64,000 bases of DNA from Pseudomonas sp. WS 5079 (GCF_012985465.1 NZ_JAAQWN010000003.1:496001-560000); one strand, 5' to 3'. Positions 48,662-60,194 are shown, counted from the first letter of the stretch. The notes: a model not told the origin generated them from the sequence alone. Made by a program: numbers and translations.

Positions 48662-49117
48662 TCAGGGGCGTATAGCCTGTTCTTCAATGTGTTCCAGGGC
48701 GGCCTCCAGGGCCAGTCGGTAACCGCTGGCGCCAAGGCCGCAGATCACTCCTACCGCTACGTCGGAGAAGTAAGAGTGATGGCGGAAAGCTTCGCGTTTA
48801 TGCACGTTCGATAAATGCACTTCGATGAATGGGATGCTCACCGCCAGCAGCGCGTCACGTAATGCAACGCTTGTGTGCGTAAAAGCGGCGGGATTGATCA
48901 GGATAAAGTCCACGCCTTCGCTGCGCGCGGCGTGAATGCGATCAATCAATTCATACTCGGCATTGCTTTGCAGGTAGAGCAGATGGTGGCCGGCTTCACG
49001 GGCCCGTCGTTCCAGATCGAGGTTGATCTGTTCGAGGGTCACTGCACCGTACACACCCGGTTCGCGGGTGCCGAGCAGGTTCAGGTTGGGTCCGTGCAGA
49101 ACCAGTAAGGTCGCCAT
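48662..49117 (-). CDS. aroQ: Type II 3-dehydroquinate dehydratase
   Basis: A 151-residue shikimate pathway enzyme of the type II class. The catalytic tyrosine lies in [12 protein letters not shown] and the catalytic histidine in [30 protein letters not shown] is also typical. It lies at the head of the aroQ-accB-accC gene string. Confidence 0.97.
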   Translation of the reverse strand: MATLLVLHGPNLNLLGTREPGVYGAVTLEQINLDLERRAREAGHHLLYLQSNAEYELIDRIHAARSEGVDFILINPAAFTHTSVALRDALLAVSIPFIEVHLSNVHKREAFRHHSYFSDVAVGVICGLGASGYRLALEAALEHIEEQAIRP

Positions 49118-49161
49118 CGGCTGTTCCTTGTTATTGGAGGTAGGTACGTCAGAACCCGGCG

Positions 49162-49191
49162 ACTATGCCGCAAAGCCTTTGTGACTGTCCA
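49162..49191 (-). promoter_or_regulatory. Candidate sigma-70 promoter of aroQ-accBC
   Basis: On the minus strand, TGGACA and CATAGT are separated by 18 bases, about 45 bases upstream of the aroQ start. The match is moderate. Confidence 0.4.
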
Positions 49192-49285
49192 GTTCTCTGC
49201 AATAGCCAGCACGATTAGCGAGGATTGCGCAAAGTATGTGACTGGGGCGCACGATCCGGTCATTGGTAATACGGTCTGGAAAGCA

Positions 49286-49398
49286 ATGAAGATCGACTGT
49301 AGGAGCTGGCTTGCCTGCGATAGCGGTGTGCCAGGCGACTAATCGGCTACTGATCCACCGCTATCGCAGGCAAGCCAGCTCCTACATTTGATCTTCAT
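49286..49398. repeat. REP doublet with extended symmetric flanks
   Basis: A REP pair of the GCTGGCTTGCCTGCGATAGCGG type whose symmetry continues outward into a perfect ATGAAGATC/GATCTTCAT pair. The extension is unusual. The element lies between aroQ and the chemoreceptor gene and reaches to the receptor's stop codon region. Confidence 0.85.
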
Positions 49399-49414
49399 GG
49401 GGCGGGAGATGGCG

Positions 49415-51376
49415 TCAGACGCGAAATGCCTGCACCGCCGTATTAAGCTGCCCGCCGAGCACCAACAGATGCTCGCCCTGGCGGCGGCCCTGGCCGATCC
49501 GCAGCAGGTTGTCCTCGCCCAACTGGTGGATGCGCTCGCTGTTATCGCGGATTTCACTGACCGCGCCGCTCTGTTGGGCCGTCACCTCGGCAATCCGGGT
49601 GGCGGTGTCGGAAATGGTCTGGATCGCGCCGACGATTTCATCCAGCGCGCCGTCGGCCGCCTGGGCCTGCTGGGCGGTGGCTTCGGCGTGTTCGACCTGG
49701 GCGCGCATGCCTTCCACCGATTGCCGGGCTGCGGTCTGCAGGCCGGCAATCAGGGTCTGGATCTCGGCGGTGGCGCCTGCCGTGCGCTGGGCCAGGGAGC
49801 GTACTTCGTCGGCAACCACCGCAAACCCGCGCCCGGCCTCACCGGCGCGGGCCGCTTCGATGGCGGCGTTGAGTGCCAGCAGGTTGGTCTGGTCGGCAAT
49901 CGAGCGAATCACCGTAAGCACGCTGCCAATGGTTGCGGACTCTTCGGCGAGTTTTTCGATCATCTGCGCATTGTCTTGCACTTCGCCCACCAGCGCGTGC
50001 AGGCCGGTGAGGCTCAAGCCGATCACCCGTTGGCCATGTTCCACGGCCTCGCCGGCACTGCGGCTGGCCCCGGCGGCCTGGCTGGCGTCACCGGCAACCT
50101 GCTGGATAGTGGCCTCCAACTCGCCCAATGAATCACGGATTTGCGCAGTGTCCCCGGCCTGGCGTTCGGCCCCGTCATGCAGGCCGCCGCTCAGTTCGGC
50201 CAGGGCGCGGCTGCTGCCGGCCACTTGCTCGGCATTCGTGCGAATAGTGCCCACCAGGTTCACCAGGTAAGCCCGCAGGCGATTGAGCGAGGCTTCAATA
50301 TCATGCAGTTCGCGGTTGGTCGCACCCAGGGCTATCTCTTGGCTGAAGTCACCCTCGGCCCAGGTCGACAGGGCCGGCGCCAGGCTGGTCAGCACCCGCG
50401 CCAGGCGCCGTTGCAGGGTGTCGATGAGCAGGGCGATCAGCAGGATCAGGCCAATCATCACGCCTTGGATCACCCGCACTTCGCCCTGGATTCTGGCGTG
50501 CTGGGCGCGCACTTCGGGCTCCAGTGCGGCAATGGCTTGCTGCACGGTGTCGATTTTCAGATGGGTGGCGGCGGCCAGCTCAGTGCGTTTGTGGATTTGC
50601 TCGCGGGTGCGCGCCAGTTCGGCCGGGTAGCGCGTGAGCAGGCTGTTGAGCTCGCGCTTGAGGCCCACGCCGGTGTCTTCGGCGGCTGTGGTTTCGCTGC
50701 TTTCCAGGCCCATCAGCGCCGAAAAATCATCGCTGTTGGAGGCACTGCTGGCGGTCACGCCCAGCAGCGGCAGTTGCCCAAGCTGATCAGCCTGGCTGCG
50801 GATGTTGGCCAGTTCGCGCTCTACATCGTCGGCCAGTTCGCTGCGCCCGCTGCTCACCAGTTTGTCCCGTGCCAGGGATAGTCGGCCCAGATGCTGGGAG
50901 GCGGCGAGCAACGGCGGCAGATAACGCGGCGCGTCTACTGAGCTGACGCCGATGGCGTACTGGCTCAATTGCTCCAGATTGGCCCCCAACTCCCGTTCGG
51001 CTTGCAGCAGCAGGGCTTGTGGGTCACCGGCCAGTTTGCCGGCGGCCAGCAGGTCGGTCTTGCTGAAGCCATCGAGGTCGAGCAGGCCGGGCCGCAGTTT
51101 TTGCGTCAGCTCAGGCGGCAGCTCGTCCAGGTGCAGCAGCAGGTTTTCCAGGCTCTGGCCGGCAGCGCTCAGGCGCAAGGCGTCGCCGCTGGAAAGATAA
51201 TCGTCGATATTGCGCGCAGTCTGGTTCTGGAAGGCCTGGGACAGGCCCAGGTAGCGCTCCATCAACAGGTACGGGCGCTCAAGGGCCCGCTGCGACCACC
51301 AGAGCGTAGCGCCCAGGGCCAGGCAAACGGCGACCAGCAGAAGGGTGTTCAGATTCGTCAGCAGCTTCAGGCGCAT
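49415..51376 (-). CDS. ctpL: Methyl-accepting chemotaxis protein, CtpL type
   Basis: A 653-residue chemoreceptor. One membrane helix lies at about residues 9-30 and a large helical periplasmic domain at 35-300. A second helix at about 305-325 is followed by a HAMP domain and the cytoplasmic signalling domain with the invariant hairpin tip [19 protein letters not shown]. The ATG at 51376 begins [14 protein letters not shown], matching the P. aeruginosa CtpL start as I recall it. In P. aeruginosa ctpL also lies beside aroQ and serves low-phosphate taxis. The ligand here is inferred by position and similarity only. No CheR-tether pentapeptide is seen at the C-terminus. Confidence 0.88.
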   Translation of the reverse strand: MRLKLLTNLNTLLLVAVCLALGATLWWSQRALERPYLLMERYLGLSQAFQNQTARNIDDYLSSGDALRLSAAGQSLENLLLHLDELPPELTQKLRPGLLDLDGFSKTDLLAAGKLAGDPQALLLQAERELGANLEQLSQYAIGVSSVDAPRYLPPLLAASQHLGRLSLARDKLVSSGRSELADDVERELANIRSQADQLGQLPLLGVTASSASNSDDFSALMGLESSETTAAEDTGVGLKRELNSLLTRYPAELARTREQIHKRTELAAATHLKIDTVQQAIAALEPEVRAQHARIQGEVRVIQGVMIGLILLIALLIDTLQRRLARVLTSLAPALSTWAEGDFSQEIALGATNRELHDIEASLNRLRAYLVNLVGTIRTNAEQVAGSSRALAELSGGLHDGAERQAGDTAQIRDSLGELEATIQQVAGDASQAAGASRSAGEAVEHGQRVIGLSLTGLHALVGEVQDNAQMIEKLAEESATIGSVLTVIRSIADQTNLLALNAAIEAARAGEAGRGFAVVADEVRSLAQRTAGATAEIQTLIAGLQTAARQSVEGMRAQVEHAEATAQQAQAADGALDEIVGAIQTISDTATRIAEVTAQQSGAVSEIRDNSERIHQLGEDNLLRIGQGRRQGEHLLVLGGQLNTAVQAFRV

Positions 51377-51430
51377 GCGTGGTTTCAACCAACGGCGGAA
51401 AGATAAGTGCCTGAAGTTATTGCGTTTTCG

Positions 51431-53101
51431 TTACAAGGTTATGACGGATTGGGTGGAATCCGATGAAAAGGTGGCACTTTGCCTTGAGGCGCCTGCGGCG
51501 TGCACCCGGTTACGCCCGGCATCCTTGGCGCGGTACAGCGCCTCGTCGGCCTGGGCGGCCATCATCAAGCTGTCAGAGCCATCGCACAGCTCGACCACAC
51601 CGGCGCTGAAGGTGCACCACAAATCCTGGGGCTGGGCCGGGTAGTGAATTTCGGCAAAGCGCCCACGGATTTCGTCGAGCACTTTGCAGGCCGCGTCCAG
51701 GTCGGTGTCGGGCATCACAATGGCGAACTCTTCGCCGCCGTAACGGCCGATGTAGTCGGTCTTGCGCAGGCGTTGCTTGAGAAACAGCGCCAGGCTCTTG
51801 ATCACGCGGTCGCCCATGGGGTGGCCGTGGCTGTCGTTGACCCGCTTGAAGTGGTCAATGTCGAGCATGGCAAAGCTCAGCGGCTTGTTCTCGCGGCGCG
51901 AGCGGAAGCTGCAGTCTTCCAGCAGTTGCAGGATATGGGTGTGGTTGTACAGGCCGGTCAGGCTGTCGCGCACCATCCGCGCCTTGAGATGGCGGGCGCG
52001 GGCGGCGCGGTTGCGCACGGTGGTGATCAGGTGGCGCGGCTTGATTGGCTTGGTGAGGAAGTCGTCGCCGCCTTCGCTCATGGCATCCAGCTGTTTATCC
52101 AGGTCGTCTTCGGCCGACAGGTAGATGATCGGCACGCTGACATAACGGTCATTGTGGCGAATCACCTTGGCCAGTTCCGTACCGGTGCAGGCCGGCATGT
52201 ACATGTCGAGGATGATCAGGTCGGGCTGGAAGTCTGCCAGCTCGGCCATGGCCTGGATCGGCTCGATCAGGGTCCGGGTGACGATCCCGGCGCTGTTGAG
52301 CAGGCGCTCGGTGTGCATCGCCTGGGCGCGGGAGTCGTCGATGATCAGCACTTTATAAGGTTCGTACTGGGCGACGCAGGTCAGTACCTCGATTTTTTCC
52401 AGCAGGCTCGAGGCTTCCAGGGTCCCGGTGAGGAACTCCTGGCCACCGGCGCGCACCGCCGCCAGGCGGGTGGGGGTGTCGGTTTCGTGCAGGCTGAAGA
52501 ACAACAGCGGCAGTTTCTGCTCCAGGCCTTCCTGGGCTTCGGCGGCCAGTTTCAGGCCCAGGCCGGCGCCGCAGAAGTCCACGTCCATCACAATCGCCGC
52601 CGGCAGGCGTTCGGCCATGGACGAGCGGAACGCGGCCACGCTGTCCAGGGACTGCGCGCTCAAGCCAAAGAATTCCAGCTGCTTGGCCAGGCGCTCGGCA
52701 CGGTCGTGATCGGCCAGCATCACGTAGATCGGCTTGCGCATCGGCGGCAGGAAGGTCTGGTCCAACTGGTCGCCCTGGCGCAGGCCGGTTCGTGACAGGC
52801 GCTGCATCAAGCGGTTGAGGTCGGTGATCAGGTGGCTGCTCAGGCGGCCGCGGTTTTCATCCACCGCTTTGAGCGACTCGATGATGTGCCGGGCCAGTTG
52901 GCCATGCTCGGGTTGTTCAAAGCGCTCGGCAAAACGCAGCAGGCGCAGATTGGCCTCGCTGAGTTCGTTCAATTCGGCGTTCGACCATTCGCTGCGCTGC
53001 AAACGCTGCCAGATCTCAAGAATTTGACGCGCCTGATGAATTACCCGCTGGGCAAAGTGGTGCTTGAGACGCTCACGGCTTGGGTCTTCTGGCTCGGTCA
53101 T
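51431..53101 (-). CDS. gcbA: Diguanylate cyclase GcbA with tandem receivers
   Basis: A 556-residue cytosolic protein. A helical N-terminus (1-115) is followed by a degenerate receiver (about 125-245; VMDVDFCG in the acceptor region), an intact receiver (about 255-370; LIIDDSRAQ, LIILDMYMPACTG, LTKPIKP) and a GGDEF domain with active site RYGGEEF. The inhibitory I-site RKTD lies five residues before GGEEF, so product inhibition by c-di-GMP is likely. This layout next to ctpL fits PA4843/GcbA, known for promoting early surface attachment. Confidence 0.88.
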   Translation of the reverse strand: MTEPEDPSRERLKHHFAQRVIHQARQILEIWQRLQRSEWSNAELNELSEANLRLLRFAERFEQPEHGQLARHIIESLKAVDENRGRLSSHLITDLNRLMQRLSRTGLRQGDQLDQTFLPPMRKPIYVMLADHDRAERLAKQLEFFGLSAQSLDSVAAFRSSMAERLPAAIVMDVDFCGAGLGLKLAAEAQEGLEQKLPLLFFSLHETDTPTRLAAVRAGGQEFLTGTLEASSLLEKIEVLTCVAQYEPYKVLIIDDSRAQAMHTERLLNSAGIVTRTLIEPIQAMAELADFQPDLIILDMYMPACTGTELAKVIRHNDRYVSVPIIYLSAEDDLDKQLDAMSEGGDDFLTKPIKPRHLITTVRNRAARARHLKARMVRDSLTGLYNHTHILQLLEDCSFRSRRENKPLSFAMLDIDHFKRVNDSHGHPMGDRVIKSLALFLKQRLRKTDYIGRYGGEEFAIVMPDTDLDAACKVLDEIRGRFAEIHYPAQPQDLWCTFSAGVVELCDGSDSLMMAAQADEALYRAKDAGRNRVHAAGASRQSATFSSDSTQSVITL

Positions 53102-53375
53102 ATCCTGACTACTAGGTAAGGGTGCATGCTGAGGTCGACTGGTGGCTCTATGCTAGCACCTCTTTTCAATCGCACGAGTGTCATACGTCAATTAACTGCA
53201 AGGTCCCGGGGATTCATTTACTGACTGGCGGGTCGCATAGGCGCATCAGCGCCCTTCCTTTATAGTTGAGTGCCAGCTTTGCGCCACCTTGATTAAAAGC
53301 CCCGCACAGACGGGCACGATGGGGTAGGGTTGTGGTCGTAGCTATTGAACTCAAGTGACTGAAAGGATATCCGCC

Positions 53376-54443
53376 ATGCTGGACTGGAAAAACCGTGCAG
53401 GCAGCGCCCCAGGCCCAAGCCCTGCGCCCAAGTCGGCCTCCCGCAGCTATTTTCGTAACCTGTTGATGAGCCGGGCACTGCTGACCCTGGTGGTGATTTA
53501 CCTGTTGGTCACCGGTGGCCTGGGTTGGTATTGGAGCCAGGAGCCGGCCTTGTTCCCGGTCCAGCAAAACGCGCAAATTGCCGCCGAAAAAGACGGCAAG
53601 CAAATGGTCATCGGCTTTACCACCGTCGAAACCGTCAAGACCGTAGTGGGCACCCTGCTCAACAAGCCTGGCGGCTACATTTCCAACGACCGCTTCCCGC
53701 CTGGGTTGTGGATGGACAACATGCCCAGCTGGGAATATGGCGTGCTGGTGCAGGTGCGTGACCTGACCCGTGCCCTGCGCAAGGACTTCGCCCGCTCGCA
53801 ATCGCAATCGGCCGAAGACGCCGACCTGGCCAAGGCCGAGCCGCGTTTCAACTTCGACAACAAAAGCTGGGTGCTGCCTTCCAGCGAATCGGAATACCAG
53901 GAAGGCATCAACTCCCTGAGCCGCTACCAGGCACGCCTGTCCGACCCCAATCAAAAAGGCGCCCTGTTTTATGCGCGCGCCGACAACCTGAACAACTGGC
54001 TGGGCGATGTCGCCACCCGCTTGGGCTCGTTGTCGCAGCGCCTGTCGGCCAGTGTCGGCCGGGTCAAGCTCAACACCGCGCTGAAAACCGAAGCGCTGGC
54101 GCCGGGCGAAGTGCCGCAGGTCGATGAAGAAGTGGTGGAAACCCCATGGATGCAAATCGACAACGTGTTCTACGAAGCCCGTGGCCAGGCGTGGGCCCTG
54201 TCCCACCTGTTGCGTGCCATCGAAGTCGACTTTGCCGACGTCCTGGCCAAGAAAAACGCCACCGTCAGCGTGCGCCAGATCATTCGTGAGCTGGAAGCCT
54301 CCCAGGAAACCCTGTGGAGCCCGATGATCCTCAATGGCAGCGGCTACGGCGTATTGGCCAACCACTCGCTGGTGATGGCCAACTACATCTCCCGCGCCAA
54401 CGCGGCAGTGATCGACCTGCGTCAACTGCTGAACCAGGGTTGA
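53376..54443 (+). CDS. DUF2333 family membrane-anchored protein
   Basis: A 355-residue protein of DUF2333. One membrane helix lies at about residues 35-57 (LLTLVVIYLLVTGGLGWYW), and the remaining 300 residues lie in the periplasm. Conserved stretches are GGYISNDRFPPGLWMDNMP and EARGQAWALSHLLRAIEVDF (in part). The ATG at 53376 has AAGGA ten bases upstream; a GTG seven codons earlier is less likely. It is followed three bases later by a NUDIX gene. The function is unknown. Confidence 0.88.
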   Translation: MLDWKNRAGSAPGPSPAPKSASRSYFRNLLMSRALLTLVVIYLLVTGGLGWYWSQEPALFPVQQNAQIAAEKDGKQMVIGFTTVETVKTVVGTLLNKPGGYISNDRFPPGLWMDNMPSWEYGVLVQVRDLTRALRKDFARSQSQSAEDADLAKAEPRFNFDNKSWVLPSSESEYQEGINSLSRYQARLSDPNQKGALFYARADNLNNWLGDVATRLGSLSQRLSASVGRVKLNTALKTEALAPGEVPQVDEEVVETPWMQIDNVFYEARGQAWALSHLLRAIEVDFADVLAKKNATVSVRQIIRELEASQETLWSPMILNGSGYGVLANHSLVMANYISRANAAVIDLRQLLNQG

Positions 54444-54446
54444 ATC

Positions 54447-54983
54447 ATGGTTGATAGCGCCAAGGAGGTCGCGCACCGCGCGGCCTCGGATGCCGAACAC
54501 ATCGCCTGGGTCGACGAGCAGGACAACCTGCTCGGCGCCCTGGTGCGGGCCGACCTGCGCGAGCGCGGGCTGATCGGGCGCGGCACCTACATCATGCTGT
54601 TCAACTCAAAGGGTGAGCTGTGTGTGCATCGGCGCACCCTGAGCAAAGCCATCTATCCCGGTTACTGGGACGTGGCGGCGGGGGGCATGGTTGCGGCGGG
54701 CGAGACCTATGAGCAATCGGCCGCCCGCGAGCTGGCAGAAGAGTTGGGCGTCAGCGGTGTAAAGCTTACGGCCCACGACCACTTCTTTTTCGAGGACACG
54801 GGCAACCGGCTCTGGTGCTCGGCGTTCTCGGCAGTCTGGGACGGGCCGCTGCAATTGCAGCCCGAAGAGGTGCTGGAAGCGCGCTTTATGAGCATCGAGG
54901 CGGTGCTGGCCGATATCGAGCAAAAGTCCTATTGCCCCGACTCGTTGGCCGCCTTAAAACGCTATCTGGCTGCGCGTCGCTAA
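54447..54983 (+). CDS. NUDIX hydrolase (YfcD-like)
   Basis: A 178-residue NUDIX hydrolase. The catalytic box GGMVAAGETYEQSAARELAEELG fits Gx5Ex7REUxEExGU (shown here only by its key residues G, E, RE, EE). The N-terminal segment ending GTYIMLFNSKGELCVHRRT and the YPGYWDVAAGG stretch resemble the YfcD/isopentenyl isomerase-like branch. It probably forms an operon with the DUF2333 gene. The substrate is unknown. Confidence 0.9.
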   Translation: MVDSAKEVAHRAASDAEHIAWVDEQDNLLGALVRADLRERGLIGRGTYIMLFNSKGELCVHRRTLSKAIYPGYWDVAAGGMVAAGETYEQSAARELAEELGVSGVKLTAHDHFFFEDTGNRLWCSAFSAVWDGPLQLQPEEVLEARFMSIEAVLADIEQKSYCPDSLAALKRYLAARR

Positions 54984-55298
54984 AGTTGCATAAATTGGCG
55001 CCATTTGGCTCTTAGCAAGTAGGCTTTTTGCCGTTACACTGCGCGACTTTTCAAGCCGAACCGCTCCAACGTTTCCCCGGTCCCTGTAGGAGCGAGCTTG
55101 CTCGCGAAAAAACCAATGTCACCGCGTGCTGTCTGGATGCCCGCGTTATCGTTGACGATTTTCGCGAGCAAGCTCGCTCCTACAGGGGCGGGTAGGCCTG
55201 AGCGGTTCGGTAGCGCTGCCCCTGCCTGAGTGGGGCTTCGCGGTTGGTGGCCGGTTGACGGGCACTGATCAGTCTTCATCCTCCCAAGAGGATTGCCG
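54984..55298. other. Intergenic region before the SUI1-like gene
   Basis: A 315-base gap. The first 95 bases are relatively AT-rich and may carry the promoter of the downstream gene. The centre is a REP doublet (55082-55187). The rest shows nothing recognisable apart from AAGAGGA before the GTG start. Confidence 0.4.
55082..55187. repeat. REP doublet upstream of the SUI1-like gene
   Basis: CCCTGTAGGAGCGAGCTTGC on the left and GCAAGCTCGCTCCTACAGGG on the right, with TCGCGAAAA/TTTTCGCGA inside. This GCGAGCTTGCTCGCGAA variant differs from the GCGGGC variant in the other doublets. Confidence 0.88.
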
Positions 55299-55670
55299 GT
55301 GGCCAAAAAAGCCGCATCCTTCGCCGCCCTTGGTGGCCTGGTGTTTTCCACCGACGCAGGTCGGCATTGCCCGGACTGTCGCCAGCCCGTGGACGCCTGT
55401 ACCTGTAAACAGACCCTGATTCCCGAAGGTGACGGAATTGCCCGCGTACGCCGCGAGAGCAAGGGCCGTGGCGGCAAGACGGTGACCACCATCACCGGCG
55501 TGCCCCTGGCAGCCGAGCCACTCAAGGAGTTGGCCACGCTGCTGAAAAAGCGCTGTGGCACCGGTGGTGCCCTGAAAGACGGGATCATCGAAATCCAGGG
55601 CGATCACGTCGAGTTGCTGTTGGCCGAGTTGATCAAGCTCGGCTACAAGGCGAAGAAATCCGGCGGCTAG
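55299..55670 (+). CDS. SUI1/eIF1-like translation factor (YciH family)
   Basis: A 123-residue homologue of eukaryotic eIF1 (SUI1/YciH). A Cys pair region (HCPDCRQPVDACTCK) is followed by the SUI1 fold with RESKGRGGKTVTTITGVPL and LKKRCGTGGALKDG. Start choice: the GTG at 55299 has AAGAGGA six bases upstream and gives MAKKAASFAALGG, as in relatives. An upstream TTG is less likely. Confidence 0.9.
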   Translation: MAKKAASFAALGGLVFSTDAGRHCPDCRQPVDACTCKQTLIPEGDGIARVRRESKGRGGKTVTTITGVPLAAEPLKELATLLKKRCGTGGALKDGIIEIQGDHVELLLAELIKLGYKAKKSGG

Positions 55671-55674
55671 CAGC

Positions 55675-55728
55675 CTCTGTGAAACCCGCACCGACGAGCG
55701 CGCTCGTCGTCTCCATGGTTTCACAGAG
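55675..55728 (+). terminator. Two-tier inverted repeat between the SUI1-like gene and speA
   Basis: Outer stem CTCTGTGAAACC (55675-55686) pairs with GGTTTCACAGAG (55717-55728), 12 bp perfect. Inside sits the perfect 16-base palindrome GACGAGCGCGCTCGTC (55693-55708). There is no T-run. It begins four bases after the stop codon, so it may end transcription or protect the 3' end. Confidence 0.5.
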
Positions 55729-55866
55729 CCTGTTCCTGACCGGTGTCTAAACTCTGTCCTGCAAGTGGGGTCTACCCCTCTCACAGGCAAATCGTCATTT
55801 TCACTCTTTAGACTGCGCCAGCCTCTGACTTGGGTGGCGCTCTTCGACTTTATATAGGGGACTTCG

Positions 55867-57780
<1,914 letters not shown>

Positions 57781-57803
57781 GACCGGCAGGCACAGCGCCA
57801 AGC

Positions 57804-57909
57804 TGTGGGAGCGGGCTTGTGTGGGAGCGGGCTTGCTCGCGAAAGCAGTAGATCAGTCAATACAGGTGCTGACTGATCTGCCGTCATCGCGGGCAAGCCC
57901 GCTCCCACA
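57804..57909. repeat. REP doublet with duplicated left end
   Basis: TGTGGGAGCGGGCTTG occurs twice in tandem at the left end before TCGCGAAAGCAG; the right arm ends GCAAGCCCGCTCCCACA. It lies between the convergent speA and MATE genes. Confidence 0.85.
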
Positions 57910-59253
57910 TTAGTGTGCGCCCAGCCACAGCCCCTGCCGATTCAGCCGCCAGGCAATCGCCCACAACGTCAAACTGCGCACTGCCATAAACAGCAGGAAC
58001 GTTATCCACAGCCCGTGGTTACCCAGCCCCTGCAACGCCCAGGCAAGCGGCAGCATAATCAGCACCGTCAGCAACATGCCGTTGCGCATCTCCCGCGCGC
58101 GGGTCGCGCCGATAAACAAACCGTCCAACAGATAACTCCACACCGCAATCAACGGCAGTACCGCAAGGTACGGCAGGTAGATATCGGCGGTTTCGCGCAC
58201 GCTGGGGATATCGGTCTGCATGGCGATAAACAAGTGGCCGGCGAAGGTAAACAACAGCACAAACCCGAGGCTGGCGATCAATGACCAGCCGCAGGCAACG
58301 ACCAGCGAGCGGCGCAGGGCCTGGCGGTCATGGGCGCCGATGGCGTGGCCGCACAACGCTTCCACCGCGTGGGCCAGACCGTCCAGGGCATGGGCGGTCA
58401 GCAACAGCCCGTTGAGCAGCAGGGCATTGGCCGCGACGGTGGCGTCGCCCAGCCGGGCGCCTTGCACCGTGATCATGAAAAACACCGATTGCAGCGCCAG
58501 GCTGCGGATAAAGATGTCGCGGTTGACCGCCAGCAGCGCGCGCCAGCTTTGCCAGACCTTGAGCGCCGCCCAGGCGATGTGCCCGGGGTAGGCGCGCAAG
58601 GCTTTTTGCGTGAGGGCCAGGCCGAGCAAGGCGCCGGTCCATTCGGCAATCACCGAGGCCCGCGCCGAGCCGACCACGCCCCAGTCCAGGCCTAAAACGA
58701 ACCACAGGTTTAGGGCGATATTTACAAGGTTAGTGGTCAACAGAATCGCCAGCGGGGCCCGGGCGTTCTGCGTGCCGAGGAACCAACCCACCAGGGCGTA
58801 GGTAGCCAGGGCGGCAGGGAGGCCGAACAGGCGGGTGTGGAAGAATTCGCGGGTCAGTTGATTCAACTCGGCCGAGGGCTGCATCCACTCCAGTGCCAGG
58901 TGGCTGAGGGGAATGCCCACCGTGCCCAGCACCATCGCCAACCCCAGTGCCAGCAGCAAACCTTGCAGCAGGATTTGCCGCAGCGCCGCGCCATCATTGC
59001 GCCCGGCGGCTTGGGCGGCAAACCCGGTGGTGCCCATGCGCAGAAAACCCATGGCCCAGGCCAGGAAGGTATACAGGCTGGCCCCAACGGCCACGGCACC
59101 CAGTTGATGGGCGTGGGGCAGGTGGCCGATGACCATGCTGTCCACCAGCGCCACCAACGGTACCGAAATATTCGACAGAATCATCGGCGCGGCCAGGGCC
59201 CAGACACGGCGGTGAGTGGGGCGGTGGCGCCAGTCGGTGAGTAAGGTGGGCAT
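57910..59253 (-). CDS. MATE family efflux transporter (DinF-like)
   Basis: A 447-residue protein with twelve hydrophobic segments, of the MATE multidrug exporter superfamily, DinF branch. Conserved features are ALAAPMILSNISVPLVALVD at the start, ALDGLAHAVEALCGHAIGA and LVGWFLGTQNARAPL. The ATG at 59253 has AAGGAG five bases upstream. It would export organic cations or similar drugs using a proton or sodium gradient. The substrate is unknown. Confidence 0.92.
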   Translation of the reverse strand: MPTLLTDWRHRPTHRRVWALAAPMILSNISVPLVALVDSMVIGHLPHAHQLGAVAVGASLYTFLAWAMGFLRMGTTGFAAQAAGRNDGAALRQILLQGLLLALGLAMVLGTVGIPLSHLALEWMQPSAELNQLTREFFHTRLFGLPAALATYALVGWFLGTQNARAPLAILLTTNLVNIALNLWFVLGLDWGVVGSARASVIAEWTGALLGLALTQKALRAYPGHIAWAALKVWQSWRALLAVNRDIFIRSLALQSVFFMITVQGARLGDATVAANALLLNGLLLTAHALDGLAHAVEALCGHAIGAHDRQALRRSLVVACGWSLIASLGFVLLFTFAGHLFIAMQTDIPSVRETADIYLPYLAVLPLIAVWSYLLDGLFIGATRAREMRNGMLLTVLIMLPLAWALQGLGNHGLWITFLLFMAVRSLTLWAIAWRLNRQGLWLGAH

Positions 59254-59309
59254 GGGGGCTCCTTGGGGGAGCGGCATTGTAACTGGCCCTCAACAGCGGC
59301 GCAGATCCA

Positions 59310-59400
59310 AATGTGGGAGCGGGCTTGCTCGCGAATGCGGTGGGTCAGTTGGCATCTCTATTGACTGACCCACCGCATTCGCGAGCAAGCCCGCTCCCAC
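59310..59400. repeat. REP doublet upstream of the DUF3077/MATE interval
   Basis: An inverted pair of the GCGGGCTTGCTCGCGAATGCGGTGGGTCAG type. Its arms continue into GGTGGGTCAGT/ACTGACCCACC, giving a stem of about 39 bp, the most symmetrical in the window. Confidence 0.88.
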
Positions 59401-59414
59401 CTTTTTGATCGCGT

Positions 59415-59714
59415 TTATGCCGGGGGATGCAGGCACTCGATGGAGCGGTCGACCGTGGTCTTGGCGATCTCCAGCAAATGCCACACCGCGAGCACCTTGG
59501 CCCGTTCGGCGCCGGGCAAGTGTTCACCACAGTCGAGCGCGGTGGCCGAGGCGCTGTTCAGCAGGCTGGCGGTGTAGAGCAGGGAGTCTTCGAAACTCAG
59601 TTCTTCACTGATGGAGTGGAAGCCCTGGGTCGGTAGGTAGTGGCTGAGGGCGCGACTGAAGGCGGCGCGGTCGTTGAGCAGGTCGCAGGGTGGGTCGGGG
59701 ACAATCTTATGCAT
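59415..59714 (-). CDS. DUF3077 family small protein
   Basis: A 99-residue soluble protein of the DUF3077 type found in many copies in Pseudomonas genomes. Typical are the FEDSLLYTASLLNSASATAL stretch (in part) and the end AVWHLLEIAKTTVDRSIE. No known activity. It is preceded by a long structured leader, and the only neighbours are a REP doublet and the MATE gene. Confidence 0.8.
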   Translation of the reverse strand: MHKIVPDPPCDLLNDRAAFSRALSHYLPTQGFHSISEELSFEDSLLYTASLLNSASATALDCGEHLPGAERAKVLAVWHLLEIAKTTVDRSIECLHPPA

Positions 59715-60194
59715 GGTGTAACTCCATATGGTTTGGAGCTGACATCCGTCGCGACTAAACGAAGGGTGGCGGCTGTACGCAGGTTAGTCGACCGGCCATA
59801 TGGCAAACCGGCGCACCCGAAGGTGCCCTACGCACAGCCACCATGAAACTTCATGAGACCATGCGCCATATAGGATCCGGGCGACTAAACCCGATCACTG
59901 ATAAGCAGTGACGGACCGCAGACTAGTCACCGATTCCAACAGGCACAAGGCGCCAAGGATTGTCTAGGAAACGTCCTGCAATTTAAAGCGATACGCCTTG
60001 CTGGCCCTTTACAAACCGTGACCAAATGCCAGCCCGGCGACCCCACAAGCCAGCTCCCACAGGAGGTCTTCAGTGTTTGTGGTGGCGATGTCGGCATGAT
60101 GAAGGGTCATGGCTGTGCTGATGAGCTTTCGCTTCCGGCCGGCACGCGAGGCTGAGTTAAATGTCCGCCTTCTCCTCTGAACAGCCAAAACCCC
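59715..60194 (-). ncRNA. Structured leader of the DUF3077 gene and adjoining gap
   Basis: A 480-base gap without a gene. On the minus strand, the 200 bases before the DUF3077 start look like a structured leader. The decamer GTTTAGTCGC occurs twice (59751-59760 and 59881-59890). GGGCACC-TTCG-GGTGCGCC forms a UUCG-capped stem (about 59811-59829). TCACTG/CAGTGA flank a five-base loop (59895-59911). I believe similar leaders precede other Pseudomonas DUF3077 genes and may resemble the C4 antisense RNA group, from memory only. The rest, 59912-60194, holds a REP half-site and the presumed promoter of the EamA gene. Confidence 0.4.
60045..60062. repeat. Solitary REP half-site
   Basis: ACAAGCCAGCTCCCACAG is the outer half of a GCTGGCTTG-type REP without an inverted partner nearby, probably a decayed remnant. 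Confidence 0.5.
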
